A stretch of 64,000 nt of DNA from Paenibacillus sp. FSL R7-0273 (GCF_000758625.1 NZ_CP009283.1:2553501-2617500), one strand, 5' to 3'. Positions 1 to 8,372 are shown, counted from the stretch's first letter. Translations and numbers: made by a program. Notes: generated by a model not told the origin, from the letters alone.

Positions 1-1266
1 TTCGACAACGGGGTGCAGAAGGGCATTGTGGTCGTATTCCGTGATATTACGGAGGAAAAAGCAATTGTACGGGCCAAGGAATCAGCCGAGCAGGCCGACC
101 GGGCCAAATCGGAATTTCTGGCCATTATGAGCCATGAGCTGCGTACACCGATGAACGGCATTATCGGAATGACCGACTTGCTTACAGGCACCGAGCTGAA
201 CGAGGAGCAGGAATATTACACGCAGATTATCAGTAAAAGCAGTGCCTCGCTGCTGCATATTCTGAACGAGGTGCTCGACTTCAGTAAAATAGAGGCGGGA
301 ATGATGACGGTTGACCTGCAGACGGTTGATCTCCGGCAGGTATTGGCTCATGTTACCGAAATCTTTTACCCGCGGGTGATGGAAAAAGGGCTTGTCCTGG
401 ATACGGAGCTTGATCCCGCGCTGCCGCCGCTGCTGGTTACCGATGAAATGAGGCTGCGCCAGATCCTGATTAACCTGATTGGAAATGCCGTTAAATTTAC
501 AGATGAGGGCTCAGTCCGGCTGTCTGTGAGGCTGGAGGCATCCCTGGAAACCGGTGTGGTAATCCTGAAATTTACCGTAAAGGATACCGGGATCGGCATT
601 GCTCCGGAGAGCCAGGGGCTGCTGTTCCAGTCCTTTTCGCAGCTGCACCCGTCCATTAACCGCAAGTACGGGGGGACCGGACTGGGACTGGCCATCAGCA
701 AAAAGCTGGTCGAGCTGCTGGGCGGGGCAATCGGTGTGGACAGCAGGGAGGGCGAAGGGGCGGAGTTCTATTTCACAATCGAGGCCCTGCTTCCGCGGCA
801 GGATTCATCCCAGGAGTATATCACGGCTGGCGAAGGCGGCAAGCAGGTGACGGTGAAGAACAGGCCCAGCGAGTATTCATTCGGTGAATTTGGCCCGCTG
901 TCGATTCTGATTGCCGAGGACCACCCGGTGAACCTGCAGATTATGCAGGCCTATCTCAAGAAGCGGGGTTATGCTGCGGATGCTGTCCTGAACGGGCTGC
1001 AGGCAGTGGAGGCAGTGCGGCTCCACCGCTATGATCTGGTGTTTATGGATGTCCAGATGCCGCTGCTGGACGGGTTTGAAGCGGCTATGCGGATCAGAGA
1101 GGAGCATGGCCGGTACCCTGTAATTATAGGAGCTACAGCTTTTGCCCAGAAGGAAGACAAGGAGATGTGCCTGAGGGCAGGCATGCAGGATTTCATCTCC
1201 AAGCCGATCCGCCCGGAGGAGCTGGACAGGGTGCTCAGGGAGTGGTCAGTCCAGCTCCGCCAGTAG
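1..1266 (+). CDS. Hybrid sensor histidine kinase with receiver domain (5' truncated)
   Basis: The reading frame is open from base 1, so the N-terminus lies outside the window; 421 residues are visible. They begin in the tail of a PAS/PAC domain ([11 protein letters not shown]). The dimerisation/phosphoacceptor box [10 protein letters not shown] follows, with the likely phosphorylated His near visible residue 45, then an HATPase_c domain with N box (NLIGNAVKF), G1 box (DTGIGI) and [10 protein letters not shown] linker leads to a C-terminal receiver with acidic pocket (LIAEDHPVN), phosphoacceptor Asp in FMDVQMP and the conserved Lys in SKPI. It should autophosphorylate on His and pass phosphate to its own receiver. 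The input signal cannot be told from this part, and no separate response regulator lies beside it. Confidence 0.93.
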   Translation, partial: FDNGVQKGIVVVFRDITEEKAIVRAKESAEQADRAKSEFLAIMSHELRTPMNGIIGMTDLLTGTELNEEQEYYTQIISKSSASLLHILNEVLDFSKIEAGMMTVDLQTVDLRQVLAHVTEIFYPRVMEKGLVLDTELDPALPPLLVTDEMRLRQILINLIGNAVKFTDEGSVRLSVRLEASLETGVVILKFTVKDTGIGIAPESQGLLFQSFSQLHPSINRKYGGTGLGLAISKKLVELLGGAIGVDSREGEGAEFYFTIEALLPRQDSSQEYITAGEGGKQVTVKNRPSEYSFGEFGPLSILIAEDHPVNLQIMQAYLKKRGYAADAVLNGLQAVEAVRLHRYDLVFMDVQMPLLDGFEAAMRIREEHGRYPVIIGATAFAQKEDKEMCLRAGMQDFISKPIRPEELDRVLREWSVQLRQ

Positions 1267-1294
1267 GAAATCTTCATCCGGGGAGGATTTTAGT

Positions 1295-1483
1295 ATGAAG
1301 CGGCTCCTGTATACGCTGTTTGGCTTACTGTATGCGCTGGTTACTTTTTTTGGAATAGGGCCGGTGCTGTTTGCGGACGGAGCTCCGGCAGAACGGGTTA
1401 TGACGCTTGCTGCGGTGCTGCTCATTTATGTTCTGCTTACATTGGTCCTGCGGGCGTTGCTTAGACGCCTGTCCAAACGTTGA
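1295..1483 (+). CDS. Small two-helix membrane protein, unknown function
   Basis: A 62-residue protein with two hydrophobic segments (about residues 4-27 and 35-53) and a basic end (RALLRRLSKR), so probably an integral membrane protein with a cytoplasmic C-terminus. The start follows a GGGGAGG Shine-Dalgarno at 1280-1286, and the gene lies 28 bp after the histidine kinase, so the two are probably cotranscribed. I do not recognise a characterised family. A role tied to the kinase would be a guess. Confidence 0.7.
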   Translation: MKRLLYTLFGLLYALVTFFGIGPVLFADGAPAERVMTLAAVLLIYVLLTLVLRALLRRLSKR

Positions 1484-1508
1484 CAAAAGCTGCTCTGCTG
1501 TCTATATT
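1480..1508 (+). promoter_or_regulatory. Sigma-A type promoter of the NusG domain II gene
   Basis: TTGACA at 1480-1485 and TATATT at 1503-1508 with a 17-bp spacer; the -35 box overlaps the stop of the preceding gene. A transcription start near 1515 would fall just before the Zur-like palindrome at 1517-1531. Confidence 0.6.
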
Positions 1509-1516
1509 TATACTAT

Positions 1517-1531
1517 TCGTAATACTTACGT
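1517..1531. promoter_or_regulatory. Zur-box-like palindrome
   Basis: TCGTAATACTTACGT matches 12 of the 14 defined positions of the Bacillus Zur consensus TCGTAATNATTACGA and has a perfect CGTAA-3-TTACG dyad. It starts 8 bp after a -10 box, almost the same placement as the perfect box at 5111 relative to the rpmG promoter. Another Fur-family protein such as Fur or PerR cannot be excluded. Confidence 0.6.
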
Positions 1532-1567
1532 ATAATTTGTGGCAGCGAGAGGATAACAGTATTTGAT

Positions 1568-1966
1568 ATGATGAAACGCGGCGATTTTATAATTATTATT
1601 CTGGTTTTGCTGCTTGCCGGCGGAGTCTACGGGTTCAGATGGCTGGATGTCCGGGGAGAGCAATATGAGCAGGGTGATCTGCAGGCGGTGATAACGATCA
1701 ACGGCAAAGCCTACCAGACGGTTACATTGACCAAGGAAGAGCAGATTATTGATATCCAGACCAAATACGGCCATAACATTCTTAAGGTATATGATTACGG
1801 CATTCAAATGACCTATTCGGATGCCCCGCTGCCTATCGCGCTGGACATGGGCTTTATCTCCAGCCCGAGGCAGCAGATTATCTGTATCCCGGCCAGGCTG
1901 ATGGTTGAGGTCGTAAACCCCGGTTCCTCGATTGACAATGATGATGAGCTGGATGCGGTTATTTAG
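1568..1966 (+). CDS. NusG domain II-containing membrane-anchored protein
   Basis: 132 residues: an N-terminal membrane anchor (about residues 5-23) followed by a compact domain resembling the NusG_II family (INGKAYQTVTLTKEEQ, then GHNILKVYDYGIQM and the CIPARLMVEV ending). Members are small extracytoplasmic domains of unknown role and are not transcription factors despite the name. Two adjacent ATG codons exist at 1568 and 1571. The gene is monocistronic and converges on the permease gene at 1959, overlapping it by 8 bp. The promoter and Zur-like box just upstream suggest induction by zinc starvation; that link is inferred from sequence only. Confidence 0.75.
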   Translation: MMKRGDFIIIILVLLLAGGVYGFRWLDVRGEQYEQGDLQAVITINGKAYQTVTLTKEEQIIDIQTKYGHNILKVYDYGIQMTYSDAPLPIALDMGFISSPRQQIICIPARLMVEVVNPGSSIDNDDELDAVI

Positions 1967-2837
1967 CCCCCGCTTCTTCAGGGCTGCTGCTGATCTGCTC
2001 CCAGGCGGCAACAGAATCGGCATTGGAGTACACGTAAGGCGTGGCGGGCTGGAGGATCGGAGTCACACGCTCCGCCGTAATCCGGATGACCTCTTTACCC
2101 TGATACTGCGCAATATGAAGCTTGCCCTGCACCTCTATCCAGGTGTCTGCGGGCAGGCTTATTTGCGTCTTTGGATCTAGCAGGATGCCAAAGGGGGTTG
2201 CGTCTGCCGTGCAGCACTGGACCAGAAAGCGGCTTACCGCAAAGGAACTCCCGTCTGTCCCCTCCCCTTTGTACAGGAAGCCGGACACTTTGATCTGCTT
2301 GCCTTCAAACTGCTTCTTGTACAGGTCAATGGCGCCGAAGGTCTCGGAAAAAATCTCCGGGTGCACCGTGATTACAGGCTGCTTATACAGTCTGCCTGCA
2401 AGCTCGGCGAATTCCTCCTGATAGGGATTGGAAGCCGTGAACCGCTCGCCGCTGCCTTCTTCTGGTGAGATGTAGGTTAAGGAGACGCCTTTTCTGGCAG
2501 CAGCAGCGCTGCCCAGCGCCCGGTCCGGCAGCAGGAAGCCAAGCAGCAGCGGAAACAGGAACAGGCCATATAACGCGGTGCTCTTGAGCATAGAGCGGGG
2601 CAGCTGATGCTCGCAGTCGCATAGTGCGCTGCTTTTGCCGAACAGAGCCTGCAGCCCGAGACTGGCCGCCATCAGTGCCAGCGGTACCGGACACAGCCTG
2701 ATCCAGCGCGCGAGCTTGGGGGCTACATAATAATGCAGGGCATCCTGCTGGCTTAAATGGGCGATGTAGAGCGCAAAGCCGAGCAGAAGGACCGCTCTGA
2801 GCAGATAATGCACGCGGATGCTTCGCGGATCATTCAT
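1959..2837 (-). CDS. YcgQ-like permease-associated membrane protein (TIGR03943 type)
   Basis: 292 residues with membrane segments near residues 9-26, 42-62 and 85-105, a CDCEH motif near residue 73, then a soluble C-terminal half (PVITVHPEIF, IKVSGFLYKGEG, VSRFLVQCCTADATP). This pattern is typical of the conserved partner of DUF318/YraQ permeases, such as B. subtilis YcgQ. The start follows AGGAGG in the 21-bp gap after the permease gene, so the pair is an operon. Cys and His positions suggest metal handling, and the upstream COG0523 GTPase points to zinc, but the substrate is not shown by the sequence. Confidence 0.8.
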   Translation of the reverse strand: MNDPRSIRVHYLLRAVLLLGFALYIAHLSQQDALHYYVAPKLARWIRLCPVPLALMAASLGLQALFGKSSALCDCEHQLPRSMLKSTALYGLFLFPLLLGFLLPDRALGSAAAARKGVSLTYISPEEGSGERFTASNPYQEEFAELAGRLYKQPVITVHPEIFSETFGAIDLYKKQFEGKQIKVSGFLYKGEGTDGSSFAVSRFLVQCCTADATPFGILLDPKTQISLPADTWIEVQGKLHIAQYQGKEVIRITAERVTPILQPATPYVYSNADSVAAWEQISSSPEEAGAK

Positions 2838-2858
2838 AGGGGCCTCCTGTAAAGTGTA

Positions 2859-3848
2859 CTAGAGCCAGTTTGAAGCTATCACGGAGCCGATAAATACGGC
2901 CGATACGATGAGGAAGAACAGATAAAGGGCAAATCTGGTTTTGAACAGCGAGAGCAGCATCAGCGAATTTTTGAAATCCAGCATCGGTCCAAGCACCATA
3001 AAGGCCAGCAGGGAGCCGGATGGAAAGGTATGCAGGAACGTGGCGGCGACAAAAGCGTCTGAAGTCGAGCACAGTGACAGCACAAAGGCGAGTCCCATCA
3101 TGAACAGATATGAGCCCAGCGGCATCCCGCCGATCGCTTCCAGACTGCTGTGCTCCATAAAGGTCTGAATGCCGGAGGTCAGGAGGCAGCCGATGATTAA
3201 ATATTTGCCCATTTCAAAGAACTCATCCGAAGTATGCACCAGCACGGAGGCGAATCTGCCCCCGCGGGTACTGAGCTGGTGCGGCTCCCCGGTTTCGCGT
3301 CTGATGGACAGCCGCAGCGGGGATTTGGTGATGGTCGCGTAAATGATTAATCCTACAGCCGCAGCTACGGCAAAAGCCAGTCCCATCCGTGCATAAGCAA
3401 GCCAGGGATGCGTGCGGAAAGCCGTCAGTGTAGCCCCGTACACGACAGGGTTCAGGATCGGGCCGGACAGGATGAATACGACAGCGACATACAGCGGCAT
3501 CCCCTTTTGCATCAGCCGCCGGACCAGCGGAATCATCCCGCACTCGCAGACTGGAAAAAGGATGCCGAGCAGACAGCCGAACAGGATCGCCGGGACCGGA
3601 CGCCGCGGAATCCAGCGCGAGATCCATTCATCCGGCACGAACACGCGCAGCAGGGAGGAGAGCAGTGCGCCGAGCAGCACGAACGGCATGGCCTCCAGCA
3701 GAATTCCGATAAAGGCGGTTTTGAAGCTGTGCAGATACGTATTGTCCAGCAGCTCAGGGTGAGCAGGCAGCCAGACCACGCCGAGGATGATCAGAAACAC
3801 GGCGGGAACAAGCAGGGGCAGCAGTTTGAACGGTGAAAAGATAGTCAA
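2859..3848 (-). CDS. YcgR-like permease (DUF318/YraQ family)
   Basis: About 329 residues with 8 or so membrane helices. The family hallmark PVCECGMIP sits in a loop, and a second half begins at FLIV/SAFLCST-like helices (LCSTSDAFVAA). The frame is open further upstream to 4088, but that stretch overlaps the GTPase gene and is of poor protein character. I place the start at the TTG at 3848, preceded by GGAAGGAG 12 bp away. Family members are putative transporters, some linked to metals. The order GTPase-permease-YcgQ on one strand suggests one transcription unit concerned with zinc or a related metal. Confidence 0.8.
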   Translation of the reverse strand: MTIFSPFKLLPLLVPAVFLIILGVVWLPAHPELLDNTYLHSFKTAFIGILLEAMPFVLLGALLSSLLRVFVPDEWISRWIPRRPVPAILFGCLLGILFPVCECGMIPLVRRLMQKGMPLYVAVVFILSGPILNPVVYGATLTAFRTHPWLAYARMGLAFAVAAAVGLIIYATITKSPLRLSIRRETGEPHQLSTRGGRFASVLVHTSDEFFEMGKYLIIGCLLTSGIQTFMEHSSLEAIGGMPLGSYLFMMGLAFVLSLCSTSDAFVAATFLHTFPSGSLLAFMVLGPMLDFKNSLMLLSLFKTRFALYLFFLIVSAVFIGSVIASNWL

Positions 3849-3880
3849 GGCGTTGTCAGGCTCCTTCCCGTCTCCTTGCT

Positions 3881-4924
3881 TCAGCTGAACAGCCTGGACC
3901 AGCGTTCCGTCAGATGCTGCTCTTCCAGGCCCAGGCCGATAAATACGATATAAGACTGCCCGGGATAGCGTGATGCTTCCCAGCTGATACGGTTTCCGGC
4001 GAACTGGACCAGCTGGACAGGCTGCAGCTCCTGTCCCTGTCCGGCCAGGCGGACATGCCCCTTGGCTCTGAGCAGGCTGCTGCCGCATTCACGGAAGAAG
4101 GCTTCGAGCACTCCGGCTGACAGCCCGTGCACAGCAGATTGCGGAAATGTAAGTGTAACGGCCGACACCTGCGAATAGGAAGCGTTGGGCTCTGCTTCCC
4201 GCTCCTGCAGCGCCGTGGCTCCGGAGGCATGTCCGGGCTGCGTTCGCTTCAAGGGGGCGCCGCTGACGGGCAGCGCCCGGCGCTGCGCAGCTGCTGTGCG
4301 CGGCTCTTGAGGAATAATGCCGTCCAGCACAGGGGCCAGATTAATCTCGCTGTAATGGGTAAACACAATTTCCGACTCCATATTGTATTTACGGACCGTC
4401 TTTTCAATTCTCCAGAGCCTCTCGGGCTCGACCAGGTCTGACTTGTTGACGATCAGCAGATCGGCCCCGGCAAGCTGCTTGCGCAGGGTACGCACCAGCT
4501 GCTTGTCTGAGGAGAAGCGGCTGTTGTATTCCAGCACATTTTCCGCATCCAGTACGGTAACGGTATAGTGCAGGTTTACTTTTTCACTGAGCGGCAGCTC
4601 ATGTAAGGTCAGAGCGATCTCCTCGGGATCGGCAACACCGGTCAGCTCGATATAGATAATATCGGGCCGCCTTGCGAGTACGGCATTCAGGCTGCGCGGC
4701 AGATCCTCTCTGCGGCTGCAGCAGACACAGCCGTCCAGCAGCTTTTCCACGTTGGCCCCGGTCTGCTCCTGCAGAATGTACCCGTCCACATCCCGTTTCC
4801 CCAGCTCATTCATGACAACTCCGGGGCTTAGCCCCCGTGCCTTGCTCTCCTTAAGCAGGGTGAGCAGGAGGGTTGTCTTCCCGCTCCCCAAAAAGCCGCT
4901 CAATATCATCACCGGTATCTTCAT
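3881..4924 (-). CDS. COG0523 family GTPase (zinc metallochaperone type)
   Basis: 347 residues. The Walker A motif GSGKTT is at residues 13-18, the family metal site CVCC at 66-69, and NKSD for guanine recognition further on, followed by the C-terminal CobW-C domain (VHGLSAGVLEAF, HVRLAG). G3E GTPases of this type use GTP to deliver metal to client proteins; the zinc-linked branch includes YciC/ZigA. The start is ATG 4924, 10 bp after GGGAG; a GTG at 4933 is too close to that site. A low-complexity linker around residues 200-245 is probably non-conserved. It heads the minus-strand permease operon and diverges from the Zur-controlled L33 gene. Confidence 0.88.
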   Translation of the reverse strand: MKIPVMILSGFLGSGKTTLLLTLLKESKARGLSPGVVMNELGKRDVDGYILQEQTGANVEKLLDGCVCCSRREDLPRSLNAVLARRPDIIYIELTGVADPEEIALTLHELPLSEKVNLHYTVTVLDAENVLEYNSRFSSDKQLVRTLRKQLAGADLLIVNKSDLVEPERLWRIEKTVRKYNMESEIVFTHYSEINLAPVLDGIIPQEPRTAAAQRRALPVSGAPLKRTQPGHASGATALQEREAEPNASYSQVSAVTLTFPQSAVHGLSAGVLEAFFRECGSSLLRAKGHVRLAGQGQELQPVQLVQFAGNRISWEASRYPGQSYIVFIGLGLEEQHLTERWSRLFS

Positions 4925-5073
4925 GGTCCACACTCCCGCTTTTATTAGTTATGAATTACTGCAAGAATCATAGTTTCATAATTCCATCTATACGTGCTGC
5001 GGCTGGCAGAAAGACCATCTTTTTTAAGAGAGTGCTTGCGTTGCTGGTAGGAATTTTTTTTCGCTGCAGATGG

Positions 5074-5103
5074 TTGACATTTGGCCGGGGAAGAATGTAT
5101 GAT
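5074..5103 (+). promoter_or_regulatory. Promoter of the rpmG-yciC-rpsN unit
   Basis: TTGACA at 5074-5079 and TATGAT at 5098-5103, spacer 18 bp. The predicted start near 5110 is covered by the Zur box that follows. Confidence 0.7.
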
Positions 5104-5110
5104 GTGTAAA

Positions 5111-5125
5111 TCGTAATAATTACGA
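5111..5125. promoter_or_regulatory. Perfect Zur box
   Basis: TCGTAATAATTACGA is identical to the Bacillus Zur consensus at all defined positions and is a full palindrome. It covers the predicted start point of the L33 gene, so zinc-loaded Zur would block transcription. It lies 186 bp from the start of the divergent GTPase gene, so its effect there is unclear. Confidence 0.9.
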
Positions 5126-5148
5126 ATAAGTTAAGGGAGCTGAATACT

Positions 5149-5298
5149 GTGAGAGTAACCGTTACTTTGGCCTGTACTGAGACAGGCGACCGCAACTATA
5201 CCACTGTCAAGAACAAGAAAAATAATCCGGAACGCCTGGAAATGAAGAAATATTCCCCGCGCCTGAAGCGCGTTACACTGCACCGTGAGACACGCTGA
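5149..5298 (+). CDS. rpmG: 50S ribosomal protein L33, zinc-independent (C-minus) form
   Basis: 49 residues, GTG start after AAGGGAG. The sequence is a clear L33 ([32 protein letters not shown]). Of the zinc-ribbon cysteines only Cys9 remains: the second position of the first pair is Thr (CTETG) and the downstream pair is replaced (KKYSPR), so it cannot hold zinc. In Bacillus such paralogues are made under zinc shortage and replace the zinc-binding L33, which spares zinc. The perfect Zur box at the promoter fits that role. It is the first gene of a unit with yciC, a small ORF and rpsN. Confidence 0.95.
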   Translation: MRVTVTLACTETGDRNYTTVKNKKNNPERLEMKKYSPRLKRVTLHRETR

Positions 5299-5350
5299 GC
5301 CTTCATCGGCTGACGGTAATTACAATAAAACAGCAATAAGGAGCGTAACG

Positions 5351-6559
5351 ATGAAAAAGATACCTGTGACTGTGCTGAGCGGATACCTCGGCTCCGGCAA
5401 AACAACCCTGCTCAACCACATCCTGCAGAACCGGGACGGGCTTAAGGTGGCTGTGATCGTCAATGACATGAGTGAGGTTAATGTGGATGCCAATCTGGTG
5501 AAATCCGGAAACACCCTGTCTCGTACAGAGGAGACTTTGGTTGAGATGTCGAACGGCTGCATCTGCTGCACACTGCGTGATGATCTGCTGCGCGAGGTGA
5601 GTAAGCTGGCTGCTGAAGGACGGTTCGATTATATTCTGATTGAATCCTCGGGCATCAGCGAGCCGGTGCCTGTCGCCCAGACCTTCACCTATGCCAATCC
5701 GGAGCTGGACATTGATCTGACTGAGCTGGCCCGGCTGGATACGATGGTTACTGTGGTTGACGCTAACCGGTTCTGGCATGATTTTGCCTCAGGAGACAGC
5801 CTGCTTGACCGCAATATGACTGCGGGCGAAGGCGACATCCGCGATATTGTCGATCTGCTGATCGACCAGATTGAAACCTGCGATGTGCTGCTGCTCAACA
5901 AATGTGATCTGGTAGAGGAGCAGGAGCTGAACAAGCTGGAGGCTGTGCTGCGCAGATTGCAGCCATCCGCCAAAATCATCCGGACAGTCAAAGGTGTGGT
6001 TGACCCGAAGGAGATTCTGAACACCGGACGGTTCGACTTTGAGAAGACAAGCATGTCCTCCGGCTGGATTGCCGAGCTGAACAAGGAGGAGCATACGCCG
6101 GAGACGGAGGAATACGGCATCGCCTCCTTTGTCTACCGCCGCAGAACACCGTTTCATCCGCAGCGGCTAAGCTTTTTCTTCAGCAACTGGCCGGAAGAGG
6201 TCGTGCGGGCCAAGGGGCTGGTATGGATTGCCGCGAAGGGTGATCTGGCAGCGACCTTGAGCCAGGCGGGACCGTCGATCCAGTTCGGACCGGCCGGCTA
6301 CTGGCTGGCGACACTGCCGGAAGCGCAGCAGCGTGAGGTTCTGGCAACTGAGCCTGATGTGCAGGCCAGATGGGACGAGCAGTGGGGCGACCGGATGAAC
6401 GAGGTCGTGTTCATCGGCATCGGAATGGAGCGCGCCGCGCTGGAAGCCCGGCTCGACAGATGCCTTCTGACCCCGGAGGAGATGGGGCAGGACTGGGAGC
6501 AGTTCAATAATCCGCTGCCTTGGGTAGCGGAGGAGCTGCTGGCCGCAGGGCAGGAGTGA
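5351..6559 (+). CDS. yciC: COG0523 GTPase, YciC-like zinc metallochaperone
   Basis: 402 residues; ATG with AAGGAG 7 bp upstream. GSGKTT is at residues 14-19, the metal motif CICC at 70-73, NKCD for guanine specificity, and a C-terminal CobW-C domain (RLSFFFSNWPEEVVRAKG). The C-terminal DRMNEVVFIGIGM is typical of the YciC subgroup. It is 52 bp behind the zinc-free L33 gene and should share its Zur control. In B. subtilis YciC is among the most strongly zinc-repressed genes and acts as a GTP-driven zinc chaperone; the client here is unknown. It differs clearly from the divergent GTPase at 3881-4924, so the two are paralogues and not a recent duplication. Confidence 0.92.
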   Translation: MKKIPVTVLSGYLGSGKTTLLNHILQNRDGLKVAVIVNDMSEVNVDANLVKSGNTLSRTEETLVEMSNGCICCTLRDDLLREVSKLAAEGRFDYILIESSGISEPVPVAQTFTYANPELDIDLTELARLDTMVTVVDANRFWHDFASGDSLLDRNMTAGEGDIRDIVDLLIDQIETCDVLLLNKCDLVEEQELNKLEAVLRRLQPSAKIIRTVKGVVDPKEILNTGRFDFEKTSMSSGWIAELNKEEHTPETEEYGIASFVYRRRTPFHPQRLSFFFSNWPEEVVRAKGLVWIAAKGDLAATLSQAGPSIQFGPAGYWLATLPEAQQREVLATEPDVQARWDEQWGDRMNEVVFIGIGMERAALEARLDRCLLTPEEMGQDWEQFNNPLPWVAEELLAAGQE

Positions 6560-6566
6560 TAGCGGG

Positions 6567-6674
6567 TTGATTAACGCTAGTAATCTGACTGATGAGGAAC
6601 GCAGCAGCAAGCTGGATTATATAGCGATTATGCGCCAGAATCTTGAAGCGCTGAAGATAGCCTTAAATGAATAA
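6567..6674 (+). CDS. Possible 35-residue protein inside the zinc unit
   Basis: TTG start preceded by AGGAG at 6552-6556 (10-bp spacing), open to a TAA at 6672. The product is acidic and amphipathic (TDEERSSKLDYIAIMRQNLEAL), predicted as one or two helices with no Cys or His. It fits exactly between yciC (stop 6559) and rpsN (start 6703), leaving no unexplained gap. I recognise no family. The good ribosome site and tight fit favour a real gene, but it is short enough to be chance. Confidence 0.5.
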   Translation: MINASNLTDEERSSKLDYIAIMRQNLEALKIALNE

Positions 6675-6702
6675 TTCAGAAAGCGAAGGGAGCTAATACA
6701 GC

Positions 6703-6972
6703 ATGGCAAAGAAATCCAAAGTGGTAAAAGAGCTTAAACGTCAGGAGCTGGTCGCCAAATACGCAGACAAACGCAGAGAACTGAAGGCAAAAGGAGATTA
6801 TCTGGCTTTGCAAAAGCTGCCGCGCGATTCCTGCCGGACACGCCAGAAGAACAGATGCGCTGTTACAGGCCGGCCCAGAGGCTACTTAAGCAAGTTCAAG
6901 GTATCCAGAATTGTCTTTCGTGAGCTGGCGCTGAAGGGTCAGATTCCCGGTGTCACCAAGTCCAGCTGGTAA
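6703..6972 (+). CDS. rpsN: 30S ribosomal protein S14, zinc-independent long form
   Basis: 89 residues, ATG after GAAGGGAG. The length and the [24 protein letters not shown] region mark the long S14 class, which lacks the CxxC zinc ribbon of the 61-residue form. In Bacillus this version (YhzA/RpsN2) is Zur-repressed and lets ribosome assembly continue when zinc is scarce. Its place at the end of the L33-yciC unit fits that. A hairpin follows at 7034-7060. Confidence 0.94.
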   Translation: MAKKSKVVKELKRQELVAKYADKRRELKAKGDYLALQKLPRDSCRTRQKNRCAVTGRPRGYLSKFKVSRIVFRELALKGQIPGVTKSSW

Positions 6973-7033
6973 ACAAAAAGCACTACAGCTCTTTAGACTA
7001 TAGCTCTTCAGAACTGCAGCGTGAAAATGAAGG

Positions 7034-7064
7034 CCGTTTCCCGTAACCACAGGGAAGCGGTCTT
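7034..7064 (+). terminator. Candidate terminator of the zinc unit
   Basis: CCGTTTCCC and GGGAAGCGG pair around a 9-base loop and are followed by TCTTTG. The T run is weak, so termination may be partial. Confidence 0.5.
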
Positions 7065-7153
7065 TGTGCTGTGCTGGAATTCCCTTTGCCGCAGTATCTG
7101 CTTGAGTTATGATAGAGGCATTACAGCCAGCTGTAAGAAAAGGAGGCAGACAA

Positions 7154-7573
7154 ATGAGCTACAGCAACACCTTCATCCGCGTCGCGGCAGATTGTCCGGT
7201 TGAGACAGGGACAGTGCCCGTAACCGCAAAGCTGCAGCCGCCGGCACATATTATCCAATATGAGCTGCTTATGGACAATCCCTACAGGTTCACGCATGAG
7301 GAGCTGCTGTATGAGGTTCATGTGCGCCACAAGCAAATACCGGAGGAGGAGCGCAGCGCCAGGAAAGCCGAGATCTGGGACGGGCTCTTTTCCAAAAATC
7401 ATCCCTGTCTGCGTGCGTCCATGCTGCCAAAGCGCTACGGCTGGGGAGTGCATTTTGATGCTGACGGTGAAATAGCCATTTACGGCAAAGAGTCGCCGGA
7501 ATATGACCGGTTTACCTCGGGTGCGGACAGCGGGCTGACCCTGCTGAATGCGATGCGCAGCAAGCGGAGCTAG
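7154..7573 (+). CDS. DUF6157-like small cytosolic protein
   Basis: 139 residues, ATG preceded by AAGGAGG. The opening SYSNTFIRVAADCPVETG, the central FTHEELLYEVHVRH and the ending KESPEYDRF.SG agree with the DUF6157 family as I remember it. No catalytic motif or membrane segment is seen and the function is unknown. The next gene starts 22 bp later with its own strong ribosome site, so the two are likely cotranscribed. Confidence 0.7.
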   Translation: MSYSNTFIRVAADCPVETGTVPVTAKLQPPAHIIQYELLMDNPYRFTHEELLYEVHVRHKQIPEEERSARKAEIWDGLFSKNHPCLRASMLPKRYGWGVHFDADGEIAIYGKESPEYDRFTSGADSGLTLLNAMRSKRS

Positions 7574-7595
7574 AAATGGAAGGAGGTCTAACGCA

Positions 7596-8348
7596 TTGTA
7601 CAAAAATATAGAAGAAATAACCTTGAACACCTGGCCGGCAGAACAAAGTGTTCTGCTGGAGGGCTGGATTCTGCGGACAGCCTCCGGGTATACGAAGCGC
7701 TCCAATTCCGTCAATCCGTTATACGGACCGGAGGAGCCTGCCACGGGTCCCGGTGTGCAGCAGAAGATCACACTCGCCGAGCAGTATTATGACCGGGCCG
7801 GGCTCCAGACTGTGTTCAAAATCACCCCGTACACAAGCCCCGCCGGCCTGGATGATCTGCTTAGTGAGCGCGGCTACCGGCAAGACAGCCCGTCCTCAGT
7901 CCGCGTGCTAGAACTGGAGCAGCTGCCGCCGCTGCAGAGCAGGCACACTTTAGTAATCTATGAGCAGCTGAAGGAAGAGTGGACAGAAGCGTTCTCACAG
8001 CAGACAGGGCTATCTGGAGCGCGGCGGGATATTTTGTGCCGGATGCTTACTGCTTCTGCGCTGCAGCAAGGATACGCTCTGCTCTATAAAGACGGGAAGC
8101 CGGCAGCCTGCGGGCTTGGCGTGATTCAGCATGGGTACATCGGCCTGTATGATATTGTTACAGCTCCCGGATACCGCAGACAAGGACTGGCAGAGGAGCT
8201 GATTCTGGGTCTGCTGCACTGGGGACAGGCTCAAGGGGCGTCAGCGTCCTTTTTACAGGTGGTACTGGAGAATGCCGGCGCTTCTGCACTATATGACAAG
8301 CTGGGCTACAGGGAAATCTATCAATACTGGTATAGAATCAGAGATTGA
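7596..8348 (+). CDS. GNAT family N-acetyltransferase
   Basis: 250 residues, TTG start 9 bp after AAGGAGG. The C-terminal half carries the GNAT acetyl-CoA fold: LYDIVTAPGYRRQGLAEELI contains the V-x-P-x-x-R-x-x-G-x-A/G pyrophosphate-binding motif A, followed by ENAGASALYDKLGYREIYQYWY (motif B). The N-terminal ~100 residues (LEGWILRTASGYTKRSNSVNPL) form the extra half often found in two-domain GNATs. The substrate is unknown. Confidence 0.88.
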   Translation: MYKNIEEITLNTWPAEQSVLLEGWILRTASGYTKRSNSVNPLYGPEEPATGPGVQQKITLAEQYYDRAGLQTVFKITPYTSPAGLDDLLSERGYRQDSPSSVRVLELEQLPPLQSRHTLVIYEQLKEEWTEAFSQQTGLSGARRDILCRMLTASALQQGYALLYKDGKPAACGLGVIQHGYIGLYDIVTAPGYRRQGLAEELILGLLHWGQAQGASASFLQVVLENAGASALYDKLGYREIYQYWYRIRD

Positions 8349-8372
8349 TATTTTACAGGGGAGGAAATAGCC

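Noticed and set aside
3849..4088. N-terminal extension of the YcgR-like permease
   Set aside because: It overlaps the GTPase gene, is Pro/Gly/Arg-rich and unlike the family; a TTG with good ribosome spacing exists at 3848.
4925..5073. Zur box for the minus-strand GTPase-permease operon
   Set aside because: I searched the 150 bp before that gene and found no match better than about half of the consensus; control by the box at 5111 is possible but unshown.
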